The notes under the pieces: model-generated
Databases searched by the model: none
What the model was told of the DNA's origin: nothing
What the model saw: the letters and a program-made list of their open reading frames with translations, nothing else
In this document: positions 1 through 8,151 of the stretch, one piece after another
Position numbering within the stretch: position 1 is the first letter of the stretch
Layout of the letters: every line of letters starts with the position of its first letter
DNA from: Clostridium sp. TW13
Lineage (GTDB): Bacteria; Bacillota; Clostridia; Clostridiales; Clostridiaceae
Assembly (NCBI RefSeq): GCF_024345225.1
Contig: NZ_BROD01000001.1
Coordinates: forward strand, 1,178,001-1,242,000
Length of the DNA: 64,000 nt
Direction: 5' to 3'
Translations under genes and position numbers: made by a program

Positions 1-834
1 TTAAAAGAATATTGTGATATAAATGATGATAGTAGAGTTTTAGGAAAATTATATGAAGTAGCTAAGCTGGCAGATAAAGAAAATGATGTATTAAAAGCTG
101 GTGGATTTGCTAATCCTAATATAATATTAAATTCAGTTAAAGAAAATAAAATACCACAAGAAGTTAAAAAAGCATTTATGAACGGCTTTAATCTTGAATG
201 GTCACGTTTATATAATTGTAGTAAAAATGAACTTGTGAATCTGATTCCAGTTAAAAAACGTAGCAAATATAATCCAATTGGACTCACAGAAATATTTTTT
301 AATAATGGTCTGATGGAACAAACAAGCGAATGTATTTATACAATTAGAAAAGAAGATATAAATGAAGAATATAATGAAATAAATAATAAGGTACATCTAT
401 CAATCGAATTAGCACAATACAAAATATTGAGGAAATATACAAGAGAAGAATATAATAAGTTTATTTATATAAGTTCATTTTATAGAAGTTCATATAATTA
501 TAAAATTATAACTGATTTAGGCGATTATAGATTTCAAGAACTTAATTATGTTAATGAAAAGTATGGATATTCAAAAAGAATATATAGCATAGTTGACTTT
601 AGTTCAGTTGTAAAGATGGATGGACAAGATTTTGCGAAATATATATATGAAGTGGATTTTGAGACTTTTTATGAATTAATATCTGATATTTTTGCGGCTA
701 AGTCTGATATAGAAAGTAATTTTCAAGTAGCTGAAGCAAAAAAAGATTTAGAGCATTCTAAAGAGATAACAAGATTGCTTATTGAAAAATATAATAATAT
801 ATTGGAATTAGAGAAACAGTTAGTTACTAAATAA
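1..834 (+). CDS. Hypothetical protein, 5' end outside the window
   Basis: The reading frame is open from base 1, so the first ATG inside the window (178) is not the real start; at least 277 residues are present. I do not recognise a family. The visible part is acidic, rich in Asn, Tyr, Glu and Lys, without membrane segments, and ends in a probable coiled coil (last ~45 residues, Glu/Lys/Leu rich). It is followed by a separate promoter, so it ends its own transcription unit. It could be prophage accessory or host DNA. Confidence 0.75.
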   Translation, partial: LKEYCDINDDSRVLGKLYEVAKLADKENDVLKAGGFANPNIILNSVKENKIPQEVKKAFMNGFNLEWSRLYNCSKNELVNLIPVKKRSKYNPIGLTEIFFNNGLMEQTSECIYTIRKEDINEEYNEINNKVHLSIELAQYKILRKYTREEYNKFIYISSFYRSSYNYKIITDLGDYRFQELNYVNEKYGYSKRIYSIVDFSSVVKMDGQDFAKYIYEVDFETFYELISDIFAAKSDIESNFQVAEAKKDLEHSKEITRLLIEKYNNILELEKQLVTK

Positions 835-855
835 GTAGAAATAGGTTTATATTAA

Positions 856-884
856 TTGCATTATTTTACCACCTTTTGTATAAT
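856..884 (+). promoter_or_regulatory. Sigma-A-type promoter of the 81-aa zinc-ribbon-like gene
   Basis: TTGCAT (856-861), a 17-bp spacer and a perfect TATAAT (879-884), 23 bp before the start codon. The spacer is nearly the same as in the promoter at 1913-1941. Confidence 0.65.
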
Positions 885-907
885 TTATATGAAGGGTGGT
901 GAGATTT

Positions 908-1153
908 ATGAAGCTAGAAGATATATGTAAATGTAAATATTGTGGAAAAGAATTTAAATGGGCATATCATGTTCCTCAAATTGCACAAGGAATAGGAATT
1001 TTGGATGTAGAAAATCAACTGGCTAAAGATAGTGCTAAACTTTTTAATATTAAAGCTATGAAGAAAAATGGTTATGAAATCCCATTGGAGGCAATAGTGT
1101 ATTGTTTATATTGTGAAGAACCTAATGAAATTACAATAGAATACAATAGTTAA
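908..1153 (+). CDS. Small protein with two CxxC pairs
   Basis: The ATG at 908 is preferred over the in-frame GTG at 896 because the Shine-Dalgarno GGGTGGTGAG lies just before it and would itself be translated from 896. The product is 81 residues. CKYC near the N-terminus and CLYC near the C-terminus could jointly hold one zinc ion, as in small zinc ribbons; the middle is basic and helical. No family is recognised. It has its own promoter and stands among other small orphan genes at the left side of the prophage. Confidence 0.7.
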   Translation: MKLEDICKCKYCGKEFKWAYHVPQIAQGIGILDVENQLAKDSAKLFNIKAMKKNGYEIPLEAIVYCLYCEEPNEITIEYNS

Positions 1154-1224
1154 TAATTCTTATGAGAATTCTATTAATTTAGTCTATATAATAAAATTAT
1201 ATAATATAGAAAGTGGTGTGATTT

Positions 1225-1851
1225 ATGGGGAAAATGAAAGAATATTTCGGAAGAGGTTTTATAGGTATCCTAGATGATTCATTAAAAATAACAATAAATA
1301 ATGATGAATATTATGACGATGGAGTATTGAAAAAACTTAATTGTGAAGTAGAAAATGAAGATGAATTAGATAAAATAAAAACATATGTTAATAGAAAAAT
1401 AAAGCTGAAAGTTACTGGGATTAAAACAATAAGAAGAAAAGAAGAATTTAATTTTGAGCATGATATATATATAAATAAAATAATACGCATAGCTGATATA
1501 AATACTAAGATCAGATTTGATATAGAGATTTTAAATTTAAACAATGAAAAAGAAATATCTAAATTGCTAAAAGAAAGTATAGAGTTATTATTTTATTGGC
1601 ATTTAGAAAGAAGTAAGGGCAATGAACAGGAAGCAGAAAAGATATTACAAAAGAAATTTGCTATATCTCAAAAAATTGTAGAACTTGGTGGGAACTTTGA
1701 AATATCAGAAGAATTATTTAATGAGGGAAAACAAGAATTTTTGAAAAAAAGATTAGAACAAATAGAAAGACTTCTTATAAGAGAATTACCTTATGACAAA
1801 TTTGGAAGAACAGATACTACAACTTATACAGTTGGAAAATACCATTATTAA
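1225..1851 (+). CDS. Hypothetical protein, 208 aa
   Basis: A ribosome site AAGTGGTGTG lies 5 bp before the ATG. The first ~100 residues look like beta strands with many Lys/Ile/Asp; the second half is helical and charged (heptad-like Glu/Lys/Leu), and the C-terminal tail is Thr/Tyr rich. There is no signal peptide or membrane segment and no family I recognise. It is followed by a hairpin terminator and then a promoter, so it is probably monocistronic. Confidence 0.7.
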   Translation: MGKMKEYFGRGFIGILDDSLKITINNDEYYDDGVLKKLNCEVENEDELDKIKTYVNRKIKLKVTGIKTIRRKEEFNFEHDIYINKIIRIADINTKIRFDIEILNLNNEKEISKLLKESIELLFYWHLERSKGNEQEAEKILQKKFAISQKIVELGGNFEISEELFNEGKQEFLKKRLEQIERLLIRELPYDKFGRTDTTTYTVGKYHY

Positions 1852-1869
1852 ATTTAAGAAGTTATTTCT

Positions 1870-1896
1870 AAGAACTCTATTAATTTAGGGTTCTTT
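1870..1896 (+). terminator. Hairpin terminator
   Basis: AAGAACTCT pairs with AGGGTTCTT (one G-U pair) and runs into TTTTT. It follows the 208-aa gene. Confidence 0.5.
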
Positions 1897-1912
1897 TTAA
1901 TTGAAATGTTTA

Positions 1913-1941
1913 TTGAATTATTTTGCCACTTTTTGTATAAT
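1913..1941 (+). promoter_or_regulatory. Sigma-A-type promoter of the 242-aa gene
   Basis: TTGAAT (1913-1918), 17-bp spacer, TATAAT (1936-1941). The spacer differs from that at 862-878 at only two positions, so the two promoters look like copies of one cassette. Confidence 0.65.
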
Positions 1942-1968
1942 AAGGTTATATGAGAGGTGGTATGAAAA

Positions 1969-2697
1969 ATGAAGACAGAGCAAGAATTATTAGAGCTATT
2001 TAAATCTTCCAATATAGATGGGTATAAAATAGAACAAACATTTGAAACTACTAATTCAGAAGAAAACTTTGCAACAACTAATTCAATGCAGTTAATGTGC
2101 GTTGAAGATATAATTAAATTTTCATGCAAGAATAACATCAATTCAATGTTTTATTACTATGGATTTACGAGTGAAGAAGCATTAGTGATAGATGATGAAA
2201 TAATATCAGATTTTTGGCTTGAACCGGAAGTTAAATTGATTTTACAAGATAAATTTGACGAGCATAATAAAAGAGTATATGAATTAGATTTTAACAAGCC
2301 AATATATTTATATGTATATATCATACACCAAGGAATTGTTCTTTTCGCTGCTGAGCAAGATTTCTGGTTTTTTGAGGAGGGATTAGATTTCCCAAAATAT
2401 GTTTGCGAAAAAATAATAGATGATAATATGAATGATATTAATGCTGAAAGAGAAAATAAAATGGAAAGAGTTTATAGAGATAGAGAAGTATTACATCAAC
2501 AAATATTAAATGATGAAGAATTTCAACAATGTACCAATCAAAGATTAAGGTTAATATATACTGGTAAAATATTTAAAAACAATATCGATAATAAAAAACT
2601 TTTTATTAAAGAAAGTGGTGGACATTATGATATTACACCAGGTGAATTTATAGAACTCATATGGAAAGAATATAAGAATAATCTAAAAATGCTATAA
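1969..2697 (+). CDS. Hypothetical protein, 242 aa
   Basis: GAGAGGTGG precedes the ATG. The protein is acidic and soluble, with an N-terminal stretch rich in Thr/Asn/Ser, a central Tyr/Phe-rich part and a charged helical end. I do not recognise a family. Own promoter upstream and no clear terminator before the next gene 49 bp downstream. Its position among orphan genes next to phage late genes suggests an accessory (moron-type) role, which is inference only. Confidence 0.7.
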   Translation: MKTEQELLELFKSSNIDGYKIEQTFETTNSEENFATTNSMQLMCVEDIIKFSCKNNINSMFYYYGFTSEEALVIDDEIISDFWLEPEVKLILQDKFDEHNKRVYELDFNKPIYLYVYIIHQGIVLFAAEQDFWFFEEGLDFPKYVCEKIIDDNMNDINAERENKMERVYRDREVLHQQILNDEEFQQCTNQRLRLIYTGKIFKNNIDNKKLFIKESGGHYDITPGEFIELIWKEYKNNLKML

Positions 2698-2746
2698 TAA
2701 TTGTACTAAAAGTAATATAATGGTTAAGTAGGGATGGTGAATTATT

Positions 2747-3280
2747 ATGGGATTAAGTTTCAGGAAATCCATTAAGCTTACTAAAAATACTAGAATTAAT
2801 TTAAGTAAAACTGGTGGTATTGGAATTAGCAGTGGAGTAAAAGGTGCTAGAATAAGTGCTAATGAACAAGGCATAAGAGCTACAGGAACTAAAGATGGAT
2901 TACAGTATAGAAAAAATGTTGGATATAATGATGTAGTTAATAGTGAATCAAATTTTGCAGGATATAATCAGTATAGAAAAACTTTCGAATATTATAGAAA
3001 TAATTATGGAGTACATGCTAATTTTATTTTAATGTTCCTATTTTGGATACCATTTTTAGTAGGGATTTTAATTGGACAACCAGAGATAAGCGTATTAGGC
3101 TTAATAGTATTACCATTCTTGCTTTATAGCAGTTATAAGGTTATTATATTTAAGAAGTTTGTTAAAGCAGGATTAAACCAAGATGTTGAGGGTACTGAAA
3201 AATATCTTAAACAATTAAGTAAATATAAAAAGTATAAAAAATTATTAATAAAATTAGGATTTATAGAAATTCAGGATTAG
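2747..3280 (+). CDS. DUF4236-type protein with membrane segments
   Basis: The N-terminus (GLSFRKSIKL, then NLSKTGG, SGVKGARIS, GIRATGT) matches the DUF4236 pattern, a short beta-rich domain of unknown function widespread in phages and bacteria. Residues ~90-130 form two hydrophobic helices, followed by a basic tail. Ribosome site GGGATGGTG. It is the last gene before the phage packaging genes and is followed by a hairpin with a T run. Confidence 0.75.
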   Translation: MGLSFRKSIKLTKNTRINLSKTGGIGISSGVKGARISANEQGIRATGTKDGLQYRKNVGYNDVVNSESNFAGYNQYRKTFEYYRNNYGVHANFILMFLFWIPFLVGILIGQPEISVLGLIVLPFLLYSSYKVIIFKKFVKAGLNQDVEGTEKYLKQLSKYKKYKKLLIKLGFIEIQD

Positions 3281-3306
3281 AGATTACATTTTAGTAGTCT
3301 CTTTTT
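3279..3306 (+). terminator. Hairpin plus T run before the late operon
   Basis: AGAGATTAC (3279-3287) pairs with GTAGTCTCT (3294-3302), continuing into TTTTTATATG. The same hairpin/TTTTTATRTG layout recurs between late genes. Confidence 0.55.
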
Positions 3307-3339
3307 ATATGCAAAAAATTATCAAAGGGGGTGATAAAG

Positions 3340-3732
3340 ATGAAGTGGAGAACTAAACCAGCAAAATATGAAAATGCTAAACAAATGCAGAAAATTATTG
3401 ATAAATACTTTGAAGAATGTGAAGAAAACAATGAATTTCCAACTGTTACTGGATTAGCATTTGCACTTAATATGAATAGGCAAGACTTAATAAACTATGA
3501 GAATTGCTTGGAAAATGGCAGATTATTAAGTTTAGATGATAGTGCGAAAGCTGAGATTGTGGACGCAATAAAAAGAGCTAAGAAATATATTGAGATGTGC
3601 TATGAACAAAGGCTGTTTGCTAATGGAAATCCTGCTGGAACTATATTTACCTTAAAAAATAATTATAAGTGGGTAGATAAATCAGAAGTAGAGCAAACCA
3701 ATAAGACTATTACTGTACAATTAGAAGACTAA
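3340..3732 (+). CDS. terS: Phage terminase small subunit
   Basis: The ATG at 3340 is chosen over the GTG at 3331 because GTG lies inside the strong ribosome site AAAGGGGGTG. The protein is 130 residues. It has the small-terminase layout: an N-terminal helix-turn-helix-like part (VTGLAFALNMNRQDLINYE), a helical middle, and a C-terminal NNYKWVDK followed by an acidic tail, typical of the families that recognise phage DNA and hand it to TerL. The normal partner terL is displaced by a recombinase cassette inserted between them. Confidence 0.85.
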   Translation: MKWRTKPAKYENAKQMQKIIDKYFEECEENNEFPTVTGLAFALNMNRQDLINYENCLENGRLLSLDDSAKAEIVDAIKRAKKYIEMCYEQRLFANGNPAGTIFTLKNNYKWVDKSEVEQTNKTITVQLED

Positions 3733-3742
3733 ATTTATAACC

Positions 3743-3824
3743 ATGACAAAACTTAACAGTATTGACATATGCCATGTGGTGACGTAAAATATAGGTATAG
3801 AACAATGACAAAACTTAATGTCAT
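3743..3824 (+). promoter_or_regulatory. Recombinase promoter with repeated palindromic sites
   Basis: TTGACA (3762-3767), 17 bp and TAAAAT (3785-3790) form a near-consensus promoter. ATGACAAAACTTAA occurs on both sides of it (3743-3756 and 3805-3818). The right copy is part of a palindrome, ATGACA-8-TGTCAT (3805-3824). The arrangement looks like paired binding sites for the recombinase or another repressor. Confidence 0.6.
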
Positions 3825-3843
3825 AACTATGGAGGGTTATTAT

Positions 3844-4425
3844 ATGATATATGGATATTGTAGAGTTAGTAGTAAAGGACAATTGGATAATAATAGTTTA
3901 GAACAGCAGGAAAAAGAAATATTAAGTAAATATGAAAGTGCTAAGATATTTAAAGAACAATATACAGGAACTACTACACATAGACCTATATTTGATAAGG
4001 TTATAGATCAACTAAAAGAGAATGATACTTTAGTTGTATGTAAACTAGATAGATTAGCAAGAAATACTGTTGAAGGAATAGATATTGTACAAAAACTATT
4101 TGATAGAGGTGTAAGTGTACACGTACTTAATGTAGGACTATTAGAGAATACTACAATGGGAAAATTCTTTTTAACTACATTGTTAGCAGTTGCTGAGATG
4201 GAGAGAAATACTATAATAGAACGTACTCAGACAGGTAAGGCTATTGCTAAGACTAAGGAAGGATTTACAGAAGGTAGACCAATTAAACATACCAAGCAAC
4301 AGATAGAATATGCTTTGTCTTTACTATCAGTCAATGGTGGTGATATGAGTTATACAAAGGTAGAAGAAGTTACTGGGATAAACAAGAGAACACTAGCAAG
4401 ATATAAAGATAGATATATTAAATAA
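3844..4425 (+). CDS. Small serine recombinase (resolvase/invertase family)
   Basis: Start set at ATG 3844 with GGAGGG seven bases before it; the longer frame from 3769 would run through the promoter. The 193 residues show the resolvase catalytic domain: IYGYCRVSS with the nucleophilic Ser near residue 9-10, DRLARN, the long E helix with AEMERN, then GRP and a C-terminal helix-turn-helix (YTKVEEVTGINKRTLARYK). This is the small class that does resolution or inversion, not a large phage integrase. It has its own promoter and terminator and sits between terS and terL. Confidence 0.92.
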   Translation: MIYGYCRVSSKGQLDNNSLEQQEKEILSKYESAKIFKEQYTGTTTHRPIFDKVIDQLKENDTLVVCKLDRLARNTVEGIDIVQKLFDRGVSVHVLNVGLLENTTMGKFFLTTLLAVAEMERNTIIERTQTGKAIAKTKEGFTEGRPIKHTKQQIEYALSLLSVNGGDMSYTKVEEVTGINKRTLARYKDRYIK

Positions 4426-4443
4426 AACTTAATATTAATTATT

Positions 4444-4474
4444 AAAGACTTAGAGCAATATCTAGGTCTTTTTT
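4444..4474 (+). terminator. Terminator of the recombinase gene
   Basis: AAAGACTTAGA and TCTAGGTCTTT pair around a 6-base loop and are followed by a T run. Confidence 0.75.
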
Positions 4475-4504
4475 CATACCCTTTTTTAGACAACAGGGGG
4501 TATG
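4475..4504 (+). repeat. Inverted repeat before terL
   Basis: CATACCC (4475-4481) and GGGTATG (4498-4504) flank 16 bases. It directly follows the recombinase terminator and may mark the edge of the inserted cassette or a recombination site. Confidence 0.4.
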
Positions 4505-4637
4505 GTTCTATATTTGGACAGAATTTCGTATTCGTAGTCTAACAAAATATTTTGAAAAAATAAAAGGGCATAAATGCTAAGAAAGAAGGTGAGTAACTAT
4601 AAAAAATGATAATACAACTTTTAAAATATCGAAAAAA

Positions 4638-5867
4638 ATGTTTAATGAAATTTATTTACCACAACTAGAAAACTATAATACTAGATTTAACGTGTTCTAT
4701 GGGGGAGCAGGTTCTGGAAAGTCACATTTTGTATTTCAAAAAATGATTTTAAAATATCTCAAATGTGAAAATCGTAAATGTTTAGTAGTTAGAAAAACCC
4801 AGAATTCATTAAAGGATTCATGTTTTTCATTAATAAAGCAAATACTTTCAGATTGGAAGTTATATGACCAATGTAAAATAAATAAAACTGACCTTACAAT
4901 TGAATTGCCTAATGGTAGTAACTTTATTTTTAAAGGGTTAGATGATAGCGAACGTTTAAAATCAATAAATGGAATTGATGATATTATCGTTGAAGAATGC
5001 ACGGAAATAGATGATTTTTCTTTCGACCAACTTTGCTTACGTTTAAGAAGTAAGAAGCCATATAACCAAGTTCATGTTATGTTTAACCCAATTGACAAAA
5101 GTAATTGGGTTTACAAAAGATGGTTTGCTAATGGATATAATAAAAAGAATACAATAGTTTTACATACTACATATAAGAATAATAAATTTCTACCTAAAGA
5201 ATACATAGACAACCTTTTGGAGATGGAGAAAAACAATCATGCATATTATAATATTTATGCCCTCGGAGAGTTCGCTACACTTGATAAACTTGTTTATACC
5301 AATTGGAAAGTAGATACCTTTGATTATCACACAATTCTTAAAGAAGTTAAGTATAGTAAGGCAATATTTTCTCTGGACTTCGGATTTACAAATGATCCAA
5401 CTGCTTTTGTGTGTTCCGTAATTGATAAAGTGAATAAAAAGATATGGATATTTGATGAGTTTCAGGAGAAGGGTTTATTAAATGATGAAATAGCAGCTAA
5501 GATTATTCAAATGGGATTTAGAAAAGAAGTTATAGTCTGTGATAGTGCTGAACCTAAAAGTATTGAGGAATTAAAACGTAATGGATTAGATAGAGTTAAG
5601 GGAGCGGTAAAAGGTAAAGATAGTATTATTAATGGAATTAACTTATTACAGCAGTATGAAATTATAGTTAATGCTAAATGTACATATATAATTGAGGAAT
5701 TAAAGAATTATACGTGGGCTAAGGACAAGTCTACTGGTGAATATAAGAATGTTCCGATTGACCAATATAACCACGGACTAGATGCTTTAAGATATGGAAT
5801 ATCAACAGAAATAGGCACTAAAGATAATAAATTAAAAACTTATGACCTTAGAAAATTAGGTTTATAG
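4638..5867 (+). CDS. terL: Phage terminase large subunit
   Basis: PBSX/Terminase_3-type packaging motor. The ATPase part has Walker A GGAGSGKS near the N-terminus and Walker B IIVEE about residue 115-120; the nuclease part has SLDFGF (~245), CDSAEP (~300) and the late Asp in YNHGLDALRYG. ATG 4638 has no ribosome site. A good one (AAGGTGAG, 4586-4593) lies upstream, and the frame is open back to 4593. Five bases after that site comes ATA (4599), which would add 13 plausible residues. The likely original start is therefore at 4599, now a non-canonical codon. Confidence 0.95.
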   Translation: MFNEIYLPQLENYNTRFNVFYGGAGSGKSHFVFQKMILKYLKCENRKCLVVRKTQNSLKDSCFSLIKQILSDWKLYDQCKINKTDLTIELPNGSNFIFKGLDDSERLKSINGIDDIIVEECTEIDDFSFDQLCLRLRSKKPYNQVHVMFNPIDKSNWVYKRWFANGYNKKNTIVLHTTYKNNKFLPKEYIDNLLEMEKNNHAYYNIYALGEFATLDKLVYTNWKVDTFDYHTILKEVKYSKAIFSLDFGFTNDPTAFVCSVIDKVNKKIWIFDEFQEKGLLNDEIAAKIIQMGFRKEVIVCDSAEPKSIEELKRNGLDRVKGAVKGKDSIINGINLLQQYEIIVNAKCTYIIEELKNYTWAKDKSTGEYKNVPIDQYNHGLDALRYGISTEIGTKDNKLKTYDLRKLGL

Positions 5868-5883
5868 AAAGGATGGTGATTAA

Positions 5884-7179
5884 ATGCAATTTGATAAAGA
5901 AATAGCTACGAAATTAAAAATAAAATATGATTCCAATAAATCTAAATACCAAAACATGTATGATTACTGGAGAGGTAAGACATTAATAGACATATTGTAT
6001 AAGGAAATAGAGAATAGAAGTAATAGAAAAGCTCATGTACCATACATAAGAAAATTTATTAGCGAGCATGTGGCTTATGGTTTAAATGCACCAATTACAT
6101 ATACAAGTGCTTCAGATAACACTGAATGTATAAAAGATATTGAATATAATGTGGCAATCCAAAAAGGTTCTTTGGACTCTGAGTTATATAAAAATATGCT
6201 TATATTCGGTGAAAGCTACGAAATAGCCTACATATATAAAGATGAGTTAAGATTTAGAGTAGTTAATCCTTTGAATGCTTGTGTTTATTGTAACACAGAG
6301 GATGAAGCGGAGATGTTACTTTATTTTTATACAAAAGAATTAGATGATACTAAAACTGTATACATAGATTGTTATTGTGATGAAGCTATTTATCACTTCG
6401 ATAATAGTTTTAACACGGTTGCTGAGCCTACACCTTTGTATTTTGGGTGTGTACCAGTTTCAGTAGCAAGGTTACAAGGTGGAAAAGAAGAAACATTATA
6501 TAATGATATTTCTAATTTGTGTGATAATTATGAAGCAGCTCTATCTGATATGATAAATAATTCTGGAGATTTAAGAGATTGCTATATGAAAGCTAAAGGT
6601 ATGAGTATAGATGATACGGTTGCAGAGAAAATAAAAGAAGAAAAACTTTTAATAGTGCCAGCTGAAGGAGATGTTGATTTTCTTATAAAGAATTTACCAA
6701 GTGATTATATGAAAACTCTATTAGGTATATTGGAAGATAAGATATATCAGATATCCCAAAGTGTAAACATGAATGAAGCTATGCAAAGTAATACGTCTTC
6801 TGTAGCTATACTAAGTAGAATTATTAATCTTAGGAATAGAATAAAGTTAGAACAAAAATGTTTAGGAGATGCAATAAGTAATAGGTTAAAATTACTATTT
6901 ACATATTTAAATATAGCTTATAGTAAAAACTATAATTATAGAGATATAGCTATAAACTTTACTATTTCTGTACCGCAGGATGATGTTAGTACGGCTAATA
7001 TGATTTCTCAACTTACTGGTAAATTATCCATTGAAACTGGATTGAATCAGCTTTCATTTATCCAAAATGGACGTAAGGAATTTGAGAAAATGTTAGCAGA
7101 GCAAAAGGAAATAGCTAAAAATAGTGAAGATGGGATAACAGATTTAGATAAAGTGGGTGGTACTGATGAAGCCAACTAA
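5884..7179 (+). CDS. Phage portal protein, SPP1 gp6 type
   Basis: 431 residues directly after terL, ribosome site AAAGGATGGTG. Features match the SPP1-like portal family: the N-terminal YDYWRGK segment, NAPITY, the central LIFGESYEIAYIYKDE, PLNACVYC and the later helical stem and crown with ESVNMNE-like QSVNMNEAMQ. The portal forms the dodecameric ring at one capsid vertex through which DNA is pumped and to which connector proteins bind. The gene overlaps the next one by 14 bases, so the two are translationally linked. Confidence 0.9.
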   Translation: MQFDKEIATKLKIKYDSNKSKYQNMYDYWRGKTLIDILYKEIENRSNRKAHVPYIRKFISEHVAYGLNAPITYTSASDNTECIKDIEYNVAIQKGSLDSELYKNMLIFGESYEIAYIYKDELRFRVVNPLNACVYCNTEDEAEMLLYFYTKELDDTKTVYIDCYCDEAIYHFDNSFNTVAEPTPLYFGCVPVSVARLQGGKEETLYNDISNLCDNYEAALSDMINNSGDLRDCYMKAKGMSIDDTVAEKIKEEKLLIVPAEGDVDFLIKNLPSDYMKTLLGILEDKIYQISQSVNMNEAMQSNTSSVAILSRIINLRNRIKLEQKCLGDAISNRLKLLFTYLNIAYSKNYNYRDIAINFTISVPQDDVSTANMISQLTGKLSIETGLNQLSFIQNGRKEFEKMLAEQKEIAKNSEDGITDLDKVGGTDEAN

Positions 7180-8059
7180 AGATGAGCAATTTTATATTGA
7201 TAAATCTTTAGAATTTGCACAGAAGCTTTATGATGAAGGTGAAATAACATTAAATGATTTGCTAAAGATTAAAAAAGCTAATAGAGACAAAGTATTACAG
7301 GAAGTTGCAAATGTTCTTCTATCTTATAAGATTGAAGATAAAATATTAAGTGTAACAACACAGGAAAAACAAAAATTACATAATAAGTTTGGAGAATTAG
7401 TTACTGACTTATTTATGAGTCAATATAAAAATGATACCAAGCAAATTACTGATATACTTACTAATATTATAGAAGATAAATATAATAGTAACACTTATTT
7501 ATTGAAGTTAGGTATGGATTTTAAAGCTAGTAAAATTGATAGCAAGGATATAAAAGAGATTTTGAACTATAAAATTGATGGTAAAAACTATAGTGATAGA
7601 ATCTATGACAATAGTAATAAAGTAGCAAAACAATTAAAAATAGAATTAGATAAGCTTTTTAACGGGGAGACTAACGTAAACTCGATTGAAAAAATTATTA
7701 AGGATAGATTTAATGTTGATGCTAGTAATACTAGTAGGCTAGTGCAAAATGAAATGGCACGAGTACAAACAGATATAAACCAACAGTGGGCAGAAGATAA
7801 TAATATCGAATATGAAATGTGGTCAGCAACTTTAGATGATAAAACAGCAGAATATGATGCATCTTTAGACGGAAAAGTATTTAGAGTTGATGATTCCAGT
7901 AAGCCGATACCTATACAAGATACTCATGTAGGTTGTCGGTGCACTTATGTTGCTCTACCTAACAAGGATTATAGACCAACTTCTAGGCTAGATAATAAAA
8001 CTAGAGGAACTATAGATTGGAAGAGTTATGAAGAATGGAAAAATGATAATGAGGAATAA
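7166..8059 (+). CDS. Minor head protein, Mu gpF-like
   Basis: The start at ATG 7166 follows GGGTGG by 5 bases; the GTG at 7157 is part of that site. 297 residues. The C-terminal third carries the Mu F signature: RLVQNEMARVQ, EYEMWSATLDDKT, LDGKVFRVDD and DTHVGCRCTYVAL with the conserved Cys pair. This family (SPP1 gp7 relatives) is a low-copy head protein bound to the portal and is thought to help DNA ejection or assembly. Confidence 0.9.
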   Translation: MKPTKDEQFYIDKSLEFAQKLYDEGEITLNDLLKIKKANRDKVLQEVANVLLSYKIEDKILSVTTQEKQKLHNKFGELVTDLFMSQYKNDTKQITDILTNIIEDKYNSNTYLLKLGMDFKASKIDSKDIKEILNYKIDGKNYSDRIYDNSNKVAKQLKIELDKLFNGETNVNSIEKIIKDRFNVDASNTSRLVQNEMARVQTDINQQWAEDNNIEYEMWSATLDDKTAEYDASLDGKVFRVDDSSKPIPIQDTHVGCRCTYVALPNKDYRPTSRLDNKTRGTIDWKSYEEWKNDNEE

Positions 8060-8098
8060 AAGTTTAGATATAAATTTATCTAGGCTTATTTTTATGTG
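8060..8098 (+). terminator. Intercistronic hairpin plus TTTTTATGTG
   Basis: AAGTTTAGATA pairs with TATCTAGGCTT (two G-U pairs), followed by ATTTTTATGTG. It lies between the Mu-F-like gene and the scaffold gene. Confidence 0.55.
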
Positions 8099-8151
8099 AA
8101 AAATTAATGACTTTAGGGGCAATGACTCTAAGGGCGAAAGGAATGATATAA

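Noticed and set aside
178-834. Separate gene starting at ATG 178
   Set aside because: The frame is open to base 1, so this ATG is internal to a gene that begins outside the window.
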